A stretch of 64,000 nt of DNA from Paenibacillus alba (lineage in GTDB: Bacteria; Bacillota; Bacilli; Paenibacillales; NBRC-103111), in assembly GCF_013204855.1 (NCBI RefSeq), contig NZ_JABMKZ010000017.1, positions 1 to 64,000 of the forward strand. The letters are read 5' to 3'. A program made the position numbers and the translations under genes. Positions within the stretch are counted from its first letter, which is position 1, and each line of letters starts with the position of its first letter. This document shows, one piece after another, positions 47,732 through 58,196 of the stretch. The notes under the pieces were generated by a model. The model was not told the origin of the DNA and searched no databases. It was given only the letters and a program-made list of their open reading frames with translations.

Positions 47732-48964
47732 ATGGGGAAATCAAATAAGAAAGAACTATTATCAATAGCGTCCATCCCACTCATCATGACCCTCGGAAAC
47801 TCCATGTTGATTCCGGTGCTTCCGGCAATAAGGAGTAAATTAGGCGTCACTTCACTTCAAGTCAGCTTGCTGATTACGGTATATTCCGCCATAGCGATCC
47901 TTTTAATCCCGATTGCCGGCTATTTATCCGACAGATTTGGTCGGAAAATCGTCATTATCCCCAGCTTAATCATTACGGGGATCGGCGGACTGCTTTCAGG
48001 ATTAGCGGCATGGTGGATGGATCAACCGTATATCATCATGCTGATTGGCCGCTTCATTCAGGGGATAGGCGCGGCTGGCGCATTTCCTATTGTCATTCCC
48101 TTAGTAGGTGACATTTTCAAAAAGGAAAGTGACGTTAGCAGCGGTCTTGGCCTTGTCGAAACAGCCAATACCTTTGGCAAAGTGCTTAGCCCTATTTTGG
48201 GCTCTGCCCTGGCTATGGCGATCTGGTTTTTGCCGTTTCTGTTCATTCCGTTATTATGTTTGATCTCGATGCTGCTTGTTCTCTTTCTGGTAAAGCCTCC
48301 AGCCAAGAGCACCGAACAAGCAAATCCGGTCTCCTTTGCAGGGTACCTGTCCAACATCAAAACGATATTCAAAAACAATGGCCGCTGGCTCTATGCCATC
48401 TTCGCAATTGGCTGTGTCTGCATGCTTGTCATATTCGGTGTTTTAACTTATTTGTCCGACCTTTTGGAAGATAAAGTACACGTTGTGGGTGTAATAAAAG
48501 GATGCTTGCTGGCTATTCCGCTTGCTGCTCTCTGCTTGGCTTCTTTTGCAACGGGCAAGCTGATCGGAAGGAATCAGCGCCTCATGAAGTGGATTATTTT
48601 TGCCGGATTGATTCTATTAACGGGCAGCCTTCTTGTCTGCGGATGGGCAACCTCCACCTACGTGCTCATAACTTTAATCAGCCTTGCGGGTATTGGCATC
48701 GGCGCGGCTCTGCCTTGCCTTGATGTGATGATTACCGAGGGAATTGAGAAAGAACAACGGGGAACCATTACGTCGATATACAGCTCCATGCGGTTCATTG
48801 GCGTAGCCATTGGTCCGCCTTTGGCTTCTATTCTAGTCAAAAGCTCACCATCGCTGATGTTTTTCATAATCGCCGGACTGAGCGTAGTCGCCAGCGCCAT
48901 TGCTCTCTTCGCTATTCGGCCGAAGAAAGACGAAAAGCTCCCATTAAAGGGAGCCTTGGCTTGA
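47732..48964 (+). CDS. MFS multidrug-type exporter (DHA1-like)
   Basis: This 410-residue protein has 12 predicted membrane helices. The loop between helices 2 and 3 carries the MFS motif A (GYLSDRFGRKIVII), and motif C-like glycines occur in helix 5 (GLVETANTFGKVLSPILG), which marks drug:proton antiporters. The start (LSIASIPLIMTLGNSMLIPVL) is like Bmr/TetL-group exporters. The ribosome binding site (GAGGTG) is unusually far from the ATG. It is a single gene with an inverted repeat in its leader; the substrate is unknown. Confidence 0.82.
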   Translation: MGKSNKKELLSIASIPLIMTLGNSMLIPVLPAIRSKLGVTSLQVSLLITVYSAIAILLIPIAGYLSDRFGRKIVIIPSLIITGIGGLLSGLAAWWMDQPYIIMLIGRFIQGIGAAGAFPIVIPLVGDIFKKESDVSSGLGLVETANTFGKVLSPILGSALAMAIWFLPFLFIPLLCLISMLLVLFLVKPPAKSTEQANPVSFAGYLSNIKTIFKNNGRWLYAIFAIGCVCMLVIFGVLTYLSDLLEDKVHVVGVIKGCLLAIPLAALCLASFATGKLIGRNQRLMKWIIFAGLILLTGSLLVCGWATSTYVLITLISLAGIGIGAALPCLDVMITEGIEKEQRGTITSIYSSMRFIGVAIGPPLASILVKSSPSLMFFIIAGLSVVASAIALFAIRPKKDEKLPLKGALA

Positions 48965-48975
48965 ACACGATAGAT

Positions 48976-49015
48976 GGCTGTCCCTGCCGTTAGGCACCTC
49001 GGGACAGCCTTTTTT
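48976..49015. terminator. Bidirectional terminator between MFS gene and kdpE
   Basis: GGCTGTCCC (48976-48984) pairs perfectly with GGGACAGCC (49001-49009), followed by six T. It lies three bases before the kdpE stop and would end the MFS transcript, possibly also the kdp one. Confidence 0.8.
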
Positions 49016-49017
49016 AC

Positions 49018-49719
49018 CTATAAAGGCGGCTCCTGCCACATGAATCGGTAGCCGATCCCCGGCTCCGTTAGAATTAATTGGGGTCTTGTTGGGTCTTCCT
49101 CGATTTTTTTCCGCAAATGTCCCACATATACCCTCAGGTATTGGCTGTCGGATTCATATTGATGACCGCCCCATACTTGCTTAAGCAGTTGGCGATGCGT
49201 CATAACACGTCCGGCATTGAGGGCGAGCACTTTTAACAGATCATACTCCGTGGGTGTCAGCTTCAGCTTCTCTCCCTGAAGCTCCACCATACGCTGGGAT
49301 AAATCAATGACGAGCGGTCCGAGCCGAAGCACGGGTTCATCCTGTGTTTTGGCAATATGCCGCAGTGCTACCCGCATCCGAGCCATGAACTCTCCCATGC
49401 CGAAAGGCTTCGTGACATAATCATCAGCACCACGGTCCAAAGCCGCGATCTTATCCTGTTCCTGATCTTGGGCGGTGAGAATAATAATCGGCACCTGCGA
49501 CCATTCACGAATATGTTGAAGGACTTCCATGCCTGTCATATCCGGCAAACCCAGATCCAGTACAATCAGGTCAGGCCGAACCATCGTTGCCTGCAGCATG
49601 CCCTCTTGGCCTGTCGCCGCTTCCGAAGCTTCAAAGCCATGTGCCGTCAAGGTAACACGCAATAATTTGCGGATTTGCGGTTCATCATCAATGATCAAAA
49701 TCTTCGCTCCTGCTGTCAT
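49018..49719 (-). CDS. kdpE: KdpE response regulator
   Basis: This 233-residue OmpR-type regulator has a receiver (ILIIDDEPQIRKLLR, acceptor Asp in LIVLDLGLPDMTGME, KPFGMGE with the conserved Lys) and a winged helix ending in EPGIGYRF, the KdpE form. The ATG at 49719 follows GAGGAG by seven bases. Its first 32 bases overlap the end of the kinase gene. It is the last gene of the kdp operon and would activate that operon under potassium limitation. Confidence 0.88.
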   Translation of the reverse strand: MTAGAKILIIDDEPQIRKLLRVTLTAHGFEASEAATGQEGMLQATMVRPDLIVLDLGLPDMTGMEVLQHIREWSQVPIIILTAQDQEQDKIAALDRGADDYVTKPFGMGEFMARMRVALRHIAKTQDEPVLRLGPLVIDLSQRMVELQGEKLKLTPTEYDLLKVLALNAGRVMTHRQLLKQVWGGHQYESDSQYLRVYVGHLRKKIEEDPTRPQLILTEPGIGYRFMWQEPPL

Positions 49720-51247
49720 CCCCATCCTCCTCTCTCTCTGCGAAATGCAATGGCAAGCAGATATGAATCGCCGTTCCTTGTTCTCCATTCAGGGTCGCTG
49801 TAATATATCCATTGTGAGCTTCTACTATGCTTTTGCAAATAGCGAGCCCTAGGCCGGTGCCGGGAATATGCTTGGTTAATTGCCCGCGATAGAACTTCTC
49901 GAACACTCGCGCCAAATCGCTCGAGGCAATCCCAGTCCCCTTATCTCGGATGACTAGCTCCAGCATCGCTCCCTGCTGCTCAGCTTCGATCACGATCTCG
50001 CTGCCTTCAGGTGAATATTTGATGGCATTGCTAATGACATTGATCAGCACTTGCTCGATCAGCACTTCGTCCAGCGGAACCGAAGGAAGCTCCGCTGCCA
50101 AGCGGATGCTGACCTTGCGATGCTGGAGGGAATCCTTCAGCTGCGCAAGCGCAACGCCAACAATGTCCTCCATGCCGCACCACTGCTTGTTCAGGCGCAG
50201 CATACCGCTCTCAATGCGCACCATGCCCAGCAGGTTGCCCACCAATCTGTTCATCCGTGTGGAGCCTTCGCGAATGGTCAGCAGCAGCTCACGCCGATCT
50301 TCGGGACTGAAGACCGCCTCGCTTTCCAATAATCCGGTAACGGACCCGATGATCGTAGCAAGGGGCGTCCTTAGCTCATGCGACAGGGAGTCGAGCAGAG
50401 CCGTTCGCAGCTTTTCCGATTCGGCGGTGAGCTGAGCCACCTTGGCTTCATTCGCCAGCTTGACGCGCGAGATCGCGACGGCAACCAGATCCGAGAGCGC
50501 TTCGATGATCCGGATCAGCTCCGGCATTTCCGACATCCCGTGATCTCCGACATCCACAGCCATGACACCATGCACCTGACCATCTGTCTCTAAGGGGACG
50601 TGAAGGTCCGATGACTCTCGCAAGGATTGTGTGCCCCGCCCAGCTCGGGCATGATGCTTGTAAACCCACGCCGCGATGGACAAATGCGACTCCTCATTCG
50701 CCCACTCCAAGCCATCCCGGGAGTAGGCTTCTACCTGCTGTTCTCCTATTGAGCTTTGCAAAATAATAGCAACCTTCGCGCCCAGCGTATCGGAGACATG
50801 CTGCACGATTTGATTGAGCAAAACGTCTACATCGGAAATCGCCGTAATTTTGCGGCTAAGCGCATACAGCGCAGCTGTGCCCGCTTCCCTCTGCTGTGCT
50901 TGATGGAATTGATTCCTTAGTCTGGACGCCAAGCTTGCCGTAAGAGCTGCAACGGATAGGAAGACGAGAAATGAAATCACATAACGCAAATCAGCAACAG
51001 TTAGACTAAAAACAGGAGGAACAAATAAAAAATCGAATGAGATAACACCTATTGCCGCAGCAAAAAAAGAGGGGCCTCTCCCCCAACGTACTGCACTGAG
51101 AAGCACAGGAAATAAATAGAGAAGTGCGATATTGACCAAGCCGAGAAAAGCAAAAAACGTTTTTAAAAACAAGGTCAAAACAACAATAAAAAGACTGGTT
51201 ATTACATAAGATTTCCAGCTTGCCAAGCCATTCGTTTTATTCATCAT
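49688..51247 (-). CDS. KdpD C-terminal-type histidine kinase, separate protein
   Basis: This 519-residue kinase matches only the second half of a normal KdpD: four close membrane helices (about 10-110, DUF4118 type), a GAF-like domain (about 135-255), a HisKA domain with His near 288 (SLSHELRTPLAT) and an ATPase domain with GTGLGLAI near 480. The N-terminal KdpD and Usp domains are missing and instead are encoded by the gene just upstream, whose stop is two bases before this start. Both parts together would make a working sensor. Confidence 0.88.
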   Translation of the reverse strand: MMNKTNGLASWKSYVITSLFIVVLTLFLKTFFAFLGLVNIALLYLFPVLLSAVRWGRGPSFFAAAIGVISFDFLFVPPVFSLTVADLRYVISFLVFLSVAALTASLASRLRNQFHQAQQREAGTAALYALSRKITAISDVDVLLNQIVQHVSDTLGAKVAIILQSSIGEQQVEAYSRDGLEWANEESHLSIAAWVYKHHARAGRGTQSLRESSDLHVPLETDGQVHGVMAVDVGDHGMSEMPELIRIIEALSDLVAVAISRVKLANEAKVAQLTAESEKLRTALLDSLSHELRTPLATIIGSVTGLLESEAVFSPEDRRELLLTIREGSTRMNRLVGNLLGMVRIESGMLRLNKQWCGMEDIVGVALAQLKDSLQHRKVSIRLAAELPSVPLDEVLIEQVLINVISNAIKYSPEGSEIVIEAEQQGAMLELVIRDKGTGIASSDLARVFEKFYRGQLTKHIPGTGLGLAICKSIVEAHNGYITATLNGEQGTAIHICLPLHFAEREEDGDDSRSEDFDH

Positions 51248-51251
51248 GCTA

Positions 51252-53552
51252 TCATTTTACCTTATTTCCAGCTATTTGCCACGCCTCATAACCGGCTACA
51301 ATGAGAACATCCATGTGATTCGCGAGCGGCAGAAGCTTTTTCGTTATGGCATCTTTCCATACAATAATTTGCGTCGCACCTGCGCGGCTGGCTTGCGCGG
51401 CGAAAACAGCTGGAATCTGTTTGCGATTCGTCACTTCCTGAAATGAAAACTCGCCGCCCAGCCGCATAGTGAGCTTCTCGATCACATCGAGCTTTTGCTC
51501 CCATCCCTCACCGCCGCGAGCGGCAATGACACTCACATGCCATGCTGCTTTTAAGCGATGGGCAATGCGGAAGCCGCGGCGAATTAAGCGATCGGCTTGC
51601 GGAATTTCCGTGATGCAGACGTAGATGACTTCTTTGCGTCTCCAGGGACCGCGAAGAGAGCTTTTGCGCTCCATCGATTCTAAGCGTTCATCCACATCGT
51701 CTGCAATTTCCCGCAAGGCTAATTCTCGCAAGGCGATCAAATTGCCTGTTTTGAAGAAGTTATTCAGCGCCTGCTCCACTTTGACCATCGCATAAATCTT
51801 GCCTTCTCGCATGCGAAGCTGCAAGGCTTGGGGGGCAACGTCGATCAATTGGACTTCATCCGCCGTGCGGAGAATACTGTCCGGAACCGTCTCCCGCACC
51901 CGTATTCCGGTAATTTGCTCAACGGCATCATTCAAGCTTTCCAAGTGCTGCACATTCACCGTTGCAATGACCGAAATGCCCGCTTCCAGGATGTCGAGCA
52001 CATCTTCATACCGCTTCTTGTTCTTGCTCCCCGGCACATTCGAATGGGCCAATTCATCAACCAATACGACTTCAGGCCGCTGGCGAAGTATGGCTGCTGT
52101 GTCCATCTCCTCCAATTTGACCCCTTGATACATAATTTCTGCTCTCGCCAGCACAGCAAGATCACCAATCTGAGCGATGGTTTCTTTTCTTCCATGCGTT
52201 TCGAGCAAGCCGATCTTGACATCAATCCCCTTTTTGAGAAGATCATTTCCTTCCCGCAGCATGGTATAGGTTTTACCAACACCCGGGGCAGCCCCGATAT
52301 ACACCTTGAATCTGCCGCGCTTAATCTTCTCAATTTTTGCATCCACTTCCTGCTTGCTCAGCCGTTTGTACTTGTAAGGCTCTTTCTGCGTCTGAATATG
52401 GGCAGGCAGGATTCGCTCTCCCTCTTGAGAAGCGCGATCTGCCACCAGAAACACATCGATATTTCGGGTTCTTTTTAAAATACCGTTGATCACGGAGCCT
52501 TGCAGCAAGGTTTGCCACTTCGTCTGTCTGGAATGTCCCATTACCAGACGTGTTACTTTATGGGAGATCGCGTAATCGACCAGCGTGCGCGGAATGCCGC
52601 GGCGGCAGCGAAGCGGCAGCTCTTCGAATTTGGCGCCTACTTTCTGCACAAGCTTCATCATAGATCGGCGAAAGGTCGCTGCTTCTTTGGTGAGCGGCTT
52701 ATTGAATTTACGCAAGGTAACCACGTGCAAATCGCCATTCAGCCGCTTCGCGATCTGTTGCCCTCTGCGCACATAGATGGAGCCATTCCAGTGATATTGC
52801 GTCGTTACCAGGATGCGCTCCGCTGCTCCGGAAGGCCCCAGATAGCCCATCTCTTCCCGGTGTGCTTCCAGTGAATCATTCACATCCTCGGCGACAAGGC
52901 GGAGGGCAAGCTCACGAAGCACGCCTAAATTCCCGCGTTTGAACAGGGCCGCATCCCGATTTCCTTTCAAGTGTCCTTCTTCCAGGCGATTCAGGATCGT
53001 TTCCGGCGTGGCGTCAATTAAACGCACCTCATCCGCAAGCTCCAACGTATCCGAAGGCACGCAGGGTCCCATTTCAATCCCCGTCAGCTTATGAGCGAGC
53101 TCCATCGCCTCTTCCAGCTCATACACATTTACCGTTGTAATAACACTAATATCATGAGAAAGCAGAAACTTAATATCATCCAAACGGGAGGGAAATTGGG
53201 CTTCGTTCCGATTACAATGGGCTAATCCATCTACCAGAACAACCTCGGGGTTTCTTTCGATTAGTGCATCCAGATTTAGATCTTTTTGCTCAACGCCGTC
53301 TTTGATCCAATGAATGCTCGGGACCCTTTCCAAATCTCCTAATTGCTCCACCGTTTCCGGCCTTTGCAGGGTGGATACCGCACAGATCACCACGTCGATC
53401 CCCTGCTGCTTAAGGTTATGTCCTTCCCGCAGCATATGGTAGGTCTTCCCTGATCCGCTAACGGCTCCGATATAGATCTTCAGGCTGCCGCGATGCAGTT
53501 TAGAGATCGATAACAGAATCTCTTCCGGTGTTTTTCTTTTGAAGCCCTCCAA
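51252..53552 (-). CDS. Stand-alone KdpD sensor protein with two KdpD-Usp modules
   Basis: This 766-residue soluble protein has two tandem copies of the KdpD N-terminal domain, each followed by a Usp domain. Copy 1 has Walker A GAVSGSGKT (29-37) but degenerate motifs (DGLAHCNRNEAQ, TVNVYELEEAME). Copy 2 has Walker A GAAPGVGKT (near 419-427) and canonical DELAHSNVPGSKNKKRYEDV and TVNVQHLESLND. There is no kinase domain. Usp domains in Staphylococcus KdpD bind cyclic di-AMP, so both copies could sense it. Translation starts at TTG, eight bases after GGGAGAAGG. It presumably acts with the kinase encoded next. Confidence 0.9.
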   Translation of the reverse strand: MEGFKRKTPEEILLSISKLHRGSLKIYIGAVSGSGKTYHMLREGHNLKQQGIDVVICAVSTLQRPETVEQLGDLERVPSIHWIKDGVEQKDLNLDALIERNPEVVLVDGLAHCNRNEAQFPSRLDDIKFLLSHDISVITTVNVYELEEAMELAHKLTGIEMGPCVPSDTLELADEVRLIDATPETILNRLEEGHLKGNRDAALFKRGNLGVLRELALRLVAEDVNDSLEAHREEMGYLGPSGAAERILVTTQYHWNGSIYVRRGQQIAKRLNGDLHVVTLRKFNKPLTKEAATFRRSMMKLVQKVGAKFEELPLRCRRGIPRTLVDYAISHKVTRLVMGHSRQTKWQTLLQGSVINGILKRTRNIDVFLVADRASQEGERILPAHIQTQKEPYKYKRLSKQEVDAKIEKIKRGRFKVYIGAAPGVGKTYTMLREGNDLLKKGIDVKIGLLETHGRKETIAQIGDLAVLARAEIMYQGVKLEEMDTAAILRQRPEVVLVDELAHSNVPGSKNKKRYEDVLDILEAGISVIATVNVQHLESLNDAVEQITGIRVRETVPDSILRTADEVQLIDVAPQALQLRMREGKIYAMVKVEQALNNFFKTGNLIALRELALREIADDVDERLESMERKSSLRGPWRRKEVIYVCITEIPQADRLIRRGFRIAHRLKAAWHVSVIAARGGEGWEQKLDVIEKLTMRLGGEFSFQEVTNRKQIPAVFAAQASRAGATQIIVWKDAITKKLLPLANHMDVLIVAGYEAWQIAGNKVK

Positions 53553-53589
53553 GACAGCATCCTTCTCCCTTCTTCCTAAAAAGACATGA

Positions 53590-53616
53590 AACCACTCTCT
53601 AATAACGAGAGTGGTT
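53590..53616 (-). promoter_or_regulatory. Hairpin between kdpC and the KdpD sensor gene
   Basis: AACCACTCTC (53590-53599) and GAGAGTGGTT (53607-53616) form a perfect ten-pair stem with a seven-base loop between the structural and sensor genes. A U-rich stretch follows after six bases on the minus strand, so partial termination that lowers sensor expression is possible. Confidence 0.6.
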
Positions 53617-53625
53617 GTCTGCTGA

Positions 53626-54189
53626 TTACAATTTCACTTGCTTAAGCAGTTCCATATTTAATTCCGTGACATTGACTCTTGGCTCTCCGAATAGGCCCAG
53701 TTGACGCGTTTTGGTGAACCGATCCACCAAGTCATTCAGACTGCGCTCCGCAATCCCGGTTTCCTTGCTGATTCGAGGCACTTGAGCTTTGGCCCCTTCC
53801 GGCGACAAATCAGGATCGAAGCCGGAGCCAGACACCGTCACGACATCAGCGGGGATATCCGTTAGCGCTGGATTTTCCTTTTTCAAAGCATCAATCTTCT
53901 CTGCCATTGCCGCCGCATAATCGCTTGAAGCTACTGCCATATTGGAGCCTGAAGAGGCGGTTGGATCGTAATTGGCCGCAGAAGCCCTAGGATGAAACAG
54001 CTTCGGTGACTCAAAGCCTTGAGCCAGCAGTTCCGACCCGATGACGGTACCGCCAGATTCAATGAGACTTCCATTCGCCTGCTTAGAGAATAGCAGCTGA
54101 GCAACGCCTGTCGTTGCAAGTGGATAAATAAGCCCACAGACGATCATGAATACGATTGACACACGAATAGCTATAAAAACCGATTTCAT
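53626..54189 (-). CDS. kdpC: Potassium-transporting ATPase subunit C
   Basis: This 187-residue protein has one N-terminal membrane helix (VSIVFMIVCGLIYPLATTGV) and the KdpC hallmark segments FHPRASAANYDPTASSGSN and DVVTVSGSGFDPDLSPEGA. It assists the KdpFAB complex at the membrane. The ATG has CGAGGAGATATC upstream and follows kdpB by 28 bases. Confidence 0.93.
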   Translation of the reverse strand: MKSVFIAIRVSIVFMIVCGLIYPLATTGVAQLLFSKQANGSLIESGGTVIGSELLAQGFESPKLFHPRASAANYDPTASSGSNMAVASSDYAAAMAEKIDALKKENPALTDIPADVVTVSGSGFDPDLSPEGAKAQVPRISKETGIAERSLNDLVDRFTKTRQLGLFGEPRVNVTELNMELLKQVKL

Positions 54190-54217
54190 AACGATATCTC
54201 CTCGTTTCTCTTTCTCT

Positions 54218-56260
54218 TTATACGATGTTTAATCCATGAAGGACCATATCAATGATTTTAATGCCAATGAACGGCACCACGACACCGCCAATACCGTACA
54301 ACAGCACATTGCGGGACAACAATCTATTCGCCGACATCGCCCGGTATTTCACACCCTTCATCGCAATAGGAATGAGCAGCGGGATAATAATCGCATTGAA
54401 AATCAGCGCGGATAAGATAGCCGATTCCGGCGACGCCAGATTCATAATATTGAGAGATTGCAGCTGCGGCATGGCCAGAATGAACATCGCTGGAATGATA
54501 GCGAAGTACTTCGCTATATCATTGGCAATCGAGAACGTCGTTAAAGCGCCTCGTGTGATCAGCAATTGCTTGCCAATCGAAATGACGGAGAGCAGCTTGG
54601 TCGGATCGGAATCCAAGTCAATCATATTGGCCGCTTCCTTCGCAGCCATCGTGCCTGAGTTCATCGCAAGGCCAACATCGGCCTGAGCTAGCGCTGGCGC
54701 ATCATTCGTTCCGTCGCCGGTCATCGCGACCAGCTTGCCTTCCTGCTGTTCTTTCTTAATCGCGGCGATTTTATCTTCCGGCTTTGCCTCGGCAATAAAT
54801 TCATCTACCCCTGCTTCAAGGGCAATTGTTGCCGCTGTTAACGGATTATCTCCCGTACACATGACGGTTTTGATCCCCATGGCACGCAATTCAGCAAATC
54901 GTTCCTTTAAGCCCGGTTTCACCGTATCCTTGAGGTAAATAACACCGTAAATCCGTTCATTAACCGCAACAGCGAGCGGAGTGCCGCCAGCCTTGGCAAT
55001 GCGATTCGTGATCGTCTCTAGATCAGCGGGAATCTTGCCCCCCAAAGCAGCTACGTATTTTTTGATCGCATCGACCGCACCTTTGCGAATTTGCAGACCT
55101 GTTGTCAGATTAAGTCCTGACATCCGCGTCTCGGCTGAGAATTCTACCACTTCTGCCCCTTCATAGGCACCAGCCTGCCAAGCTTCACCCAATTTATTGG
55201 CAAGCTCTACGATAGAGCGCCCTTCTGGTGTTTCATCTTTGACAGATGCTTGCAGCGCTGCAAAAGTAATATCTCTGGCTGGCACGCCACTCACGGGTAC
55301 AAACTCGGAAGCCATCCGATTCCCGAAGGTAATCGTTCCTGTTTTATCAAGAATCATCGTGTCAATATCACCGGCAGCTTCAACAGCCTTGCCTGACATC
55401 GCAAGAACATTGAACTGGGTCACACGATCCATACCGGCAATACCGATAGCGGATAAAAGCCCCCCGATGGTCGTCGGAATCAGACACACGAGCAATGCGA
55501 TCAGCGTAGAAATCTCCAGTTTCACATTCAAATACTGTGCCATCGGGACCATGGTCATAATGACGATTAAGAAGATAAGCGTCAACACAGCAAGCAGCGT
55601 CGTCAACGCAATTTCATTCGGCGTTTTCTGCCGTTTGGCGCCTTCGACGAGCGCAATCATGCGGTCCAAGAACGATTCGCCGGGATCGGTCGTTACTTTG
55701 ACCACGATATAGTCTGAGGCGACCCGTGTCCCCCCTGTAACCGAGGAGAAGTCACCGCCAGCTTCTTTAATGACCGGAGCCGATTCGCCCGTAATGGCGG
55801 ATTCATCAATAGAAGCTAAACCCTCAATAATTTCTCCATCGGAGGGGATTATTTCTCCTATTTCTATGCGAACGATATCTCCCTTACGAAGCGTCGTAGA
55901 AGATACTTCTTTATAAGAACCATCCTTCTGAACAACACGAGCCATCGTGTCAGACTTAGTCTTTCGCAGCGAATCGGCCTGTGCTTTGCCTCGTCCTTCC
56001 GCCAAAGCTTCAGCGAAATTAGCAAACAGCAAAGTGAACAGCAGAATCAGAAATACCGCGATATTATAACCCCTGCCTACTTCCGTCGAGCCAAACAAAT
56101 CAGGTACAAAGGAAAGCAGGAAAGTAATAACCGTTCCTACCTCAACGACAAACATCACCGGATTTTTGATCATCACCCCAGGGTTTAATTTCTTAAAGGA
56201 ATCTATGATCGCTTGATTTAAAATATCTTTTGTTAGTGTTTTTTTACGTTCCACAGCCAT
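54218..56260 (-). CDS. kdpB: Potassium-transporting ATPase subunit B (P-type ATPase)
   Basis: This 680-residue catalytic subunit has the P-type phosphorylation motif [13 protein letters not shown] (Asp near 305), the TGES actuator loop ([16 protein letters not shown]), the [16 protein letters not shown] hinge and seven membrane helices. Length matches the family. It hydrolyses ATP to drive potassium uptake through KdpA. The gene starts 30 bases after kdpA with AGGGAGGATT upstream. Confidence 0.95.
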   Translation of the reverse strand: MAVERKKTLTKDILNQAIIDSFKKLNPGVMIKNPVMFVVEVGTVITFLLSFVPDLFGSTEVGRGYNIAVFLILLFTLLFANFAEALAEGRGKAQADSLRKTKSDTMARVVQKDGSYKEVSSTTLRKGDIVRIEIGEIIPSDGEIIEGLASIDESAITGESAPVIKEAGGDFSSVTGGTRVASDYIVVKVTTDPGESFLDRMIALVEGAKRQKTPNEIALTTLLAVLTLIFLIVIMTMVPMAQYLNVKLEISTLIALLVCLIPTTIGGLLSAIGIAGMDRVTQFNVLAMSGKAVEAAGDIDTMILDKTGTITFGNRMASEFVPVSGVPARDITFAALQASVKDETPEGRSIVELANKLGEAWQAGAYEGAEVVEFSAETRMSGLNLTTGLQIRKGAVDAIKKYVAALGGKIPADLETITNRIAKAGGTPLAVAVNERIYGVIYLKDTVKPGLKERFAELRAMGIKTVMCTGDNPLTAATIALEAGVDEFIAEAKPEDKIAAIKKEQQEGKLVAMTGDGTNDAPALAQADVGLAMNSGTMAAKEAANMIDLDSDPTKLLSVISIGKQLLITRGALTTFSIANDIAKYFAIIPAMFILAMPQLQSLNIMNLASPESAILSALIFNAIIIPLLIPIAMKGVKYRAMSANRLLSRNVLLYGIGGVVVPFIGIKIIDMVLHGLNIV

Positions 56261-56290
56261 GCCAATCCTCCCTCTCTACTACGTCTATCT

Positions 56291-57967
56291 TTAACGCGCT
56301 GCCAAATGTTCAGCAATCGGACCCAAGGCCAGCGCCGGGAAGAACGTTAGAGCACCGATAACTAAAATAATCATGATTAAAATACCCATAAATAACGGTG
56401 TGTTCGTGCGCAGCGTGCCCGTTGTCACAGGAACCACCCGCTTGACAGCCAGTGAACCTGCTATAGCCAGCATGGCGATAATCGAAATGTAACGTCCTAC
56501 TAACATGACAAGACCGATGCTAATCGCATAGAAGTTCGTGCCCGCACTTAGACCGCCAAATGCCGAGCCGTTGTTCGCTGCACCTGAGGTGAAAGCATAC
56601 AACACTTCCGAAAGTCCGTGGAGACCTTGATTCGCTATCGATGTGACGGATTCAGGACGGGAAAGTGCCCATGCGGTTGGTGCCAAAATAATGAGCGGAT
56701 GCGTCAGAATGGCGATCGCAGCTAATTTCACTTCTTTGCCTTCGATCTTTTTGCCCAGAAATTCCGGCGTTCGACCGACCATAAGTCCACATATGAACAC
56801 GGATAAGATCAGATAGAGCAGCCCATTCAGCAAGCCCACCCCTTTGCCGCCAAAGACATTGTTCAGCATCATTTCTGCCATAGGAACAATGCTTCCCAGC
56901 GGTGTGAGCGATTCATGCATGGCATTTACGCTGCCTGTTGTGGCTGCCGTGGTAACTGTTGCAAAAAGAGCCGTTTCCGAGAGTCCGAATCGAACTTCCT
57001 TGCCTTCCATATTCCCGTGCACGCCCATGGCATCAACAGCAGGCACACCTTTATACTCGGCATAGAACACCGTAGCGAGCATGACCAAGAAGATGATGCC
57101 CATGGCAGCAAATACGGTCCAGCCTTGCTTTTTATTTTTGATCATTAACCCAAATGCGTATACCAGAGAGGTAGGCAGCAGCATCATACATAGAATGTGG
57201 ATGAAGTTGGTTACCGGTGTTGGATTCTCAAAAGGATGCGCAGCGTTCGTACCGAACCAGCCGCCGCCATTGGTGCCGATATGCTTAATGGATTCAAAAG
57301 AAGCAACTAAGCCGCGCGTTATCGTTTGCTGAGCTCCTTCCAGCGTTGTCGCTTGAACAGCTCCCAGCAAGGTTTGCGGCACACCTTGAAAAACTAAAAC
57401 TAATGCAACAATGAAGCTAAGCGGCAGAAACACCCGTATAATAGCTCTCGTCATATCCACATAAAAGTTCCCTAGATTGTCTTGACGACCAATTAATCCG
57501 CGAATAAAAGCTACCGCTACTGCGAATCCAGTTGCTGCCGACGTAAACATCGGGAACGTAATCGCCACCATCTGTGAGAGATAGGACAGAGTATTCTCAC
57601 CGCTGTAGGCTTGCCAGTTCGTATTTGTAATAAAGGAAGTCGCTGTATTGAAAGCAATCGTCGGCGATACATTGCCGAGCCCATCGGGATTAAGCGGCAA
57701 ATACTTCTGCAGCCGGAACACGGCATACATGAGCAGCATCATGACAAAATTGACTAGAAGCACAGCTCCTGCATACTTTTTCCATCCCATCGCTTCTTCT
57801 TCTTTCACACCCATTAGGCGATAGGTTACACGCTCAATGGGACCAAATATGCGATCAAGGCCACTTTTTTCATATCCAAAAACTTTCACCAAGTAACTCC
57901 CCACTGGCTTCACCAAAAGCATGATAATCCCCAGTGTGACGACTACTTGCAACAATCCCATACCCAT
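56291..57967 (-). CDS. kdpA: Potassium-transporting ATPase subunit A (channel-like)
   Basis: This 558-residue membrane protein has the KdpA selectivity-filter-like segments ([53 protein letters not shown]) and ten or so helices. It selects and conducts potassium in the KdpFABC complex. The ATG at 57967 follows GGGGAGAACCTACT. It is downstream of kdpF by about 40 bases. Confidence 0.95.
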   Translation of the reverse strand: MGMGLLQVVVTLGIIMLLVKPVGSYLVKVFGYEKSGLDRIFGPIERVTYRLMGVKEEEAMGWKKYAGAVLLVNFVMMLLMYAVFRLQKYLPLNPDGLGNVSPTIAFNTATSFITNTNWQAYSGENTLSYLSQMVAITFPMFTSAATGFAVAVAFIRGLIGRQDNLGNFYVDMTRAIIRVFLPLSFIVALVLVFQGVPQTLLGAVQATTLEGAQQTITRGLVASFESIKHIGTNGGGWFGTNAAHPFENPTPVTNFIHILCMMLLPTSLVYAFGLMIKNKKQGWTVFAAMGIIFLVMLATVFYAEYKGVPAVDAMGVHGNMEGKEVRFGLSETALFATVTTAATTGSVNAMHESLTPLGSIVPMAEMMLNNVFGGKGVGLLNGLLYLILSVFICGLMVGRTPEFLGKKIEGKEVKLAAIAILTHPLIILAPTAWALSRPESVTSIANQGLHGLSEVLYAFTSGAANNGSAFGGLSAGTNFYAISIGLVMLVGRYISIIAMLAIAGSLAVKRVVPVTTGTLRTNTPLFMGILIMIILVIGALTFFPALALGPIAEHLAAR

Positions 57968-58008
57968 AGTAGGTTCTCCCCTTGCTTACATAAGTTCATA
58001 TTTGATTA

Positions 58009-58086
58009 TTAAAATTTCTCCGGTTTCACTAAGACAAAACCCAGATACACCACGAGGGCACTGGCAAGTAATCCAATCACAATCAT
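58009..58086 (-). CDS. kdpF: Potassium-transporting ATPase subunit F
   Basis: This 25-residue single-helix peptide (VIGLLASALVVYLGFVLVKP) has the typical KdpF form with a hydrophobic helix and a KPEKF end. It starts after TAGGAGGCATTCAT, and that ribosome binding site overlaps the stop codon of the 28-residue gene upstream. It stabilises the KdpFABC complex. Confidence 0.9.
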   Translation of the reverse strand: MIVIGLLASALVVYLGFVLVKPEKF

Positions 58087-58097
58087 ATGAATGCCTC

Positions 58098-58184
58098 CTA
58101 TGCTTTCTCACAAAATTTCATAAATCCCCAAAATGCTAAAAACGGTATTGCCATCAATAGGAGTATTGTCACATCGTTGTACAT
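58098..58184 (-). CDS. 28-residue membrane peptide at the head of kdp
   Basis: An ATG at 58184, preceded by GAAGGAGGTGCTCT, opens a 28-codon frame (VTILLLMAIPFLAFWGFMKF in its middle) with one hydrophobic helix and a charged end CEKA. It ends 11 bases before kdpF and its stop overlaps the kdpF ribosome binding site. The strong site and coupled spacing make it very likely translated. It differs from KdpF and I do not recognise it; it may be a second small subunit or regulator of the pump. Confidence 0.7.
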   Translation of the reverse strand: MYNDVTILLLMAIPFLAFWGFMKFCEKA

Positions 58185-58196
58185 AGAGCACCTCCT

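Noticed and set aside
49688-53552. Simple frameshift splitting one kdpD gene
   Set aside because: The upstream part holds two complete sensor modules with an independent start, and the kinase has its own ATG and membrane domain, so a single-base error does not explain the layout; resequencing would settle it.
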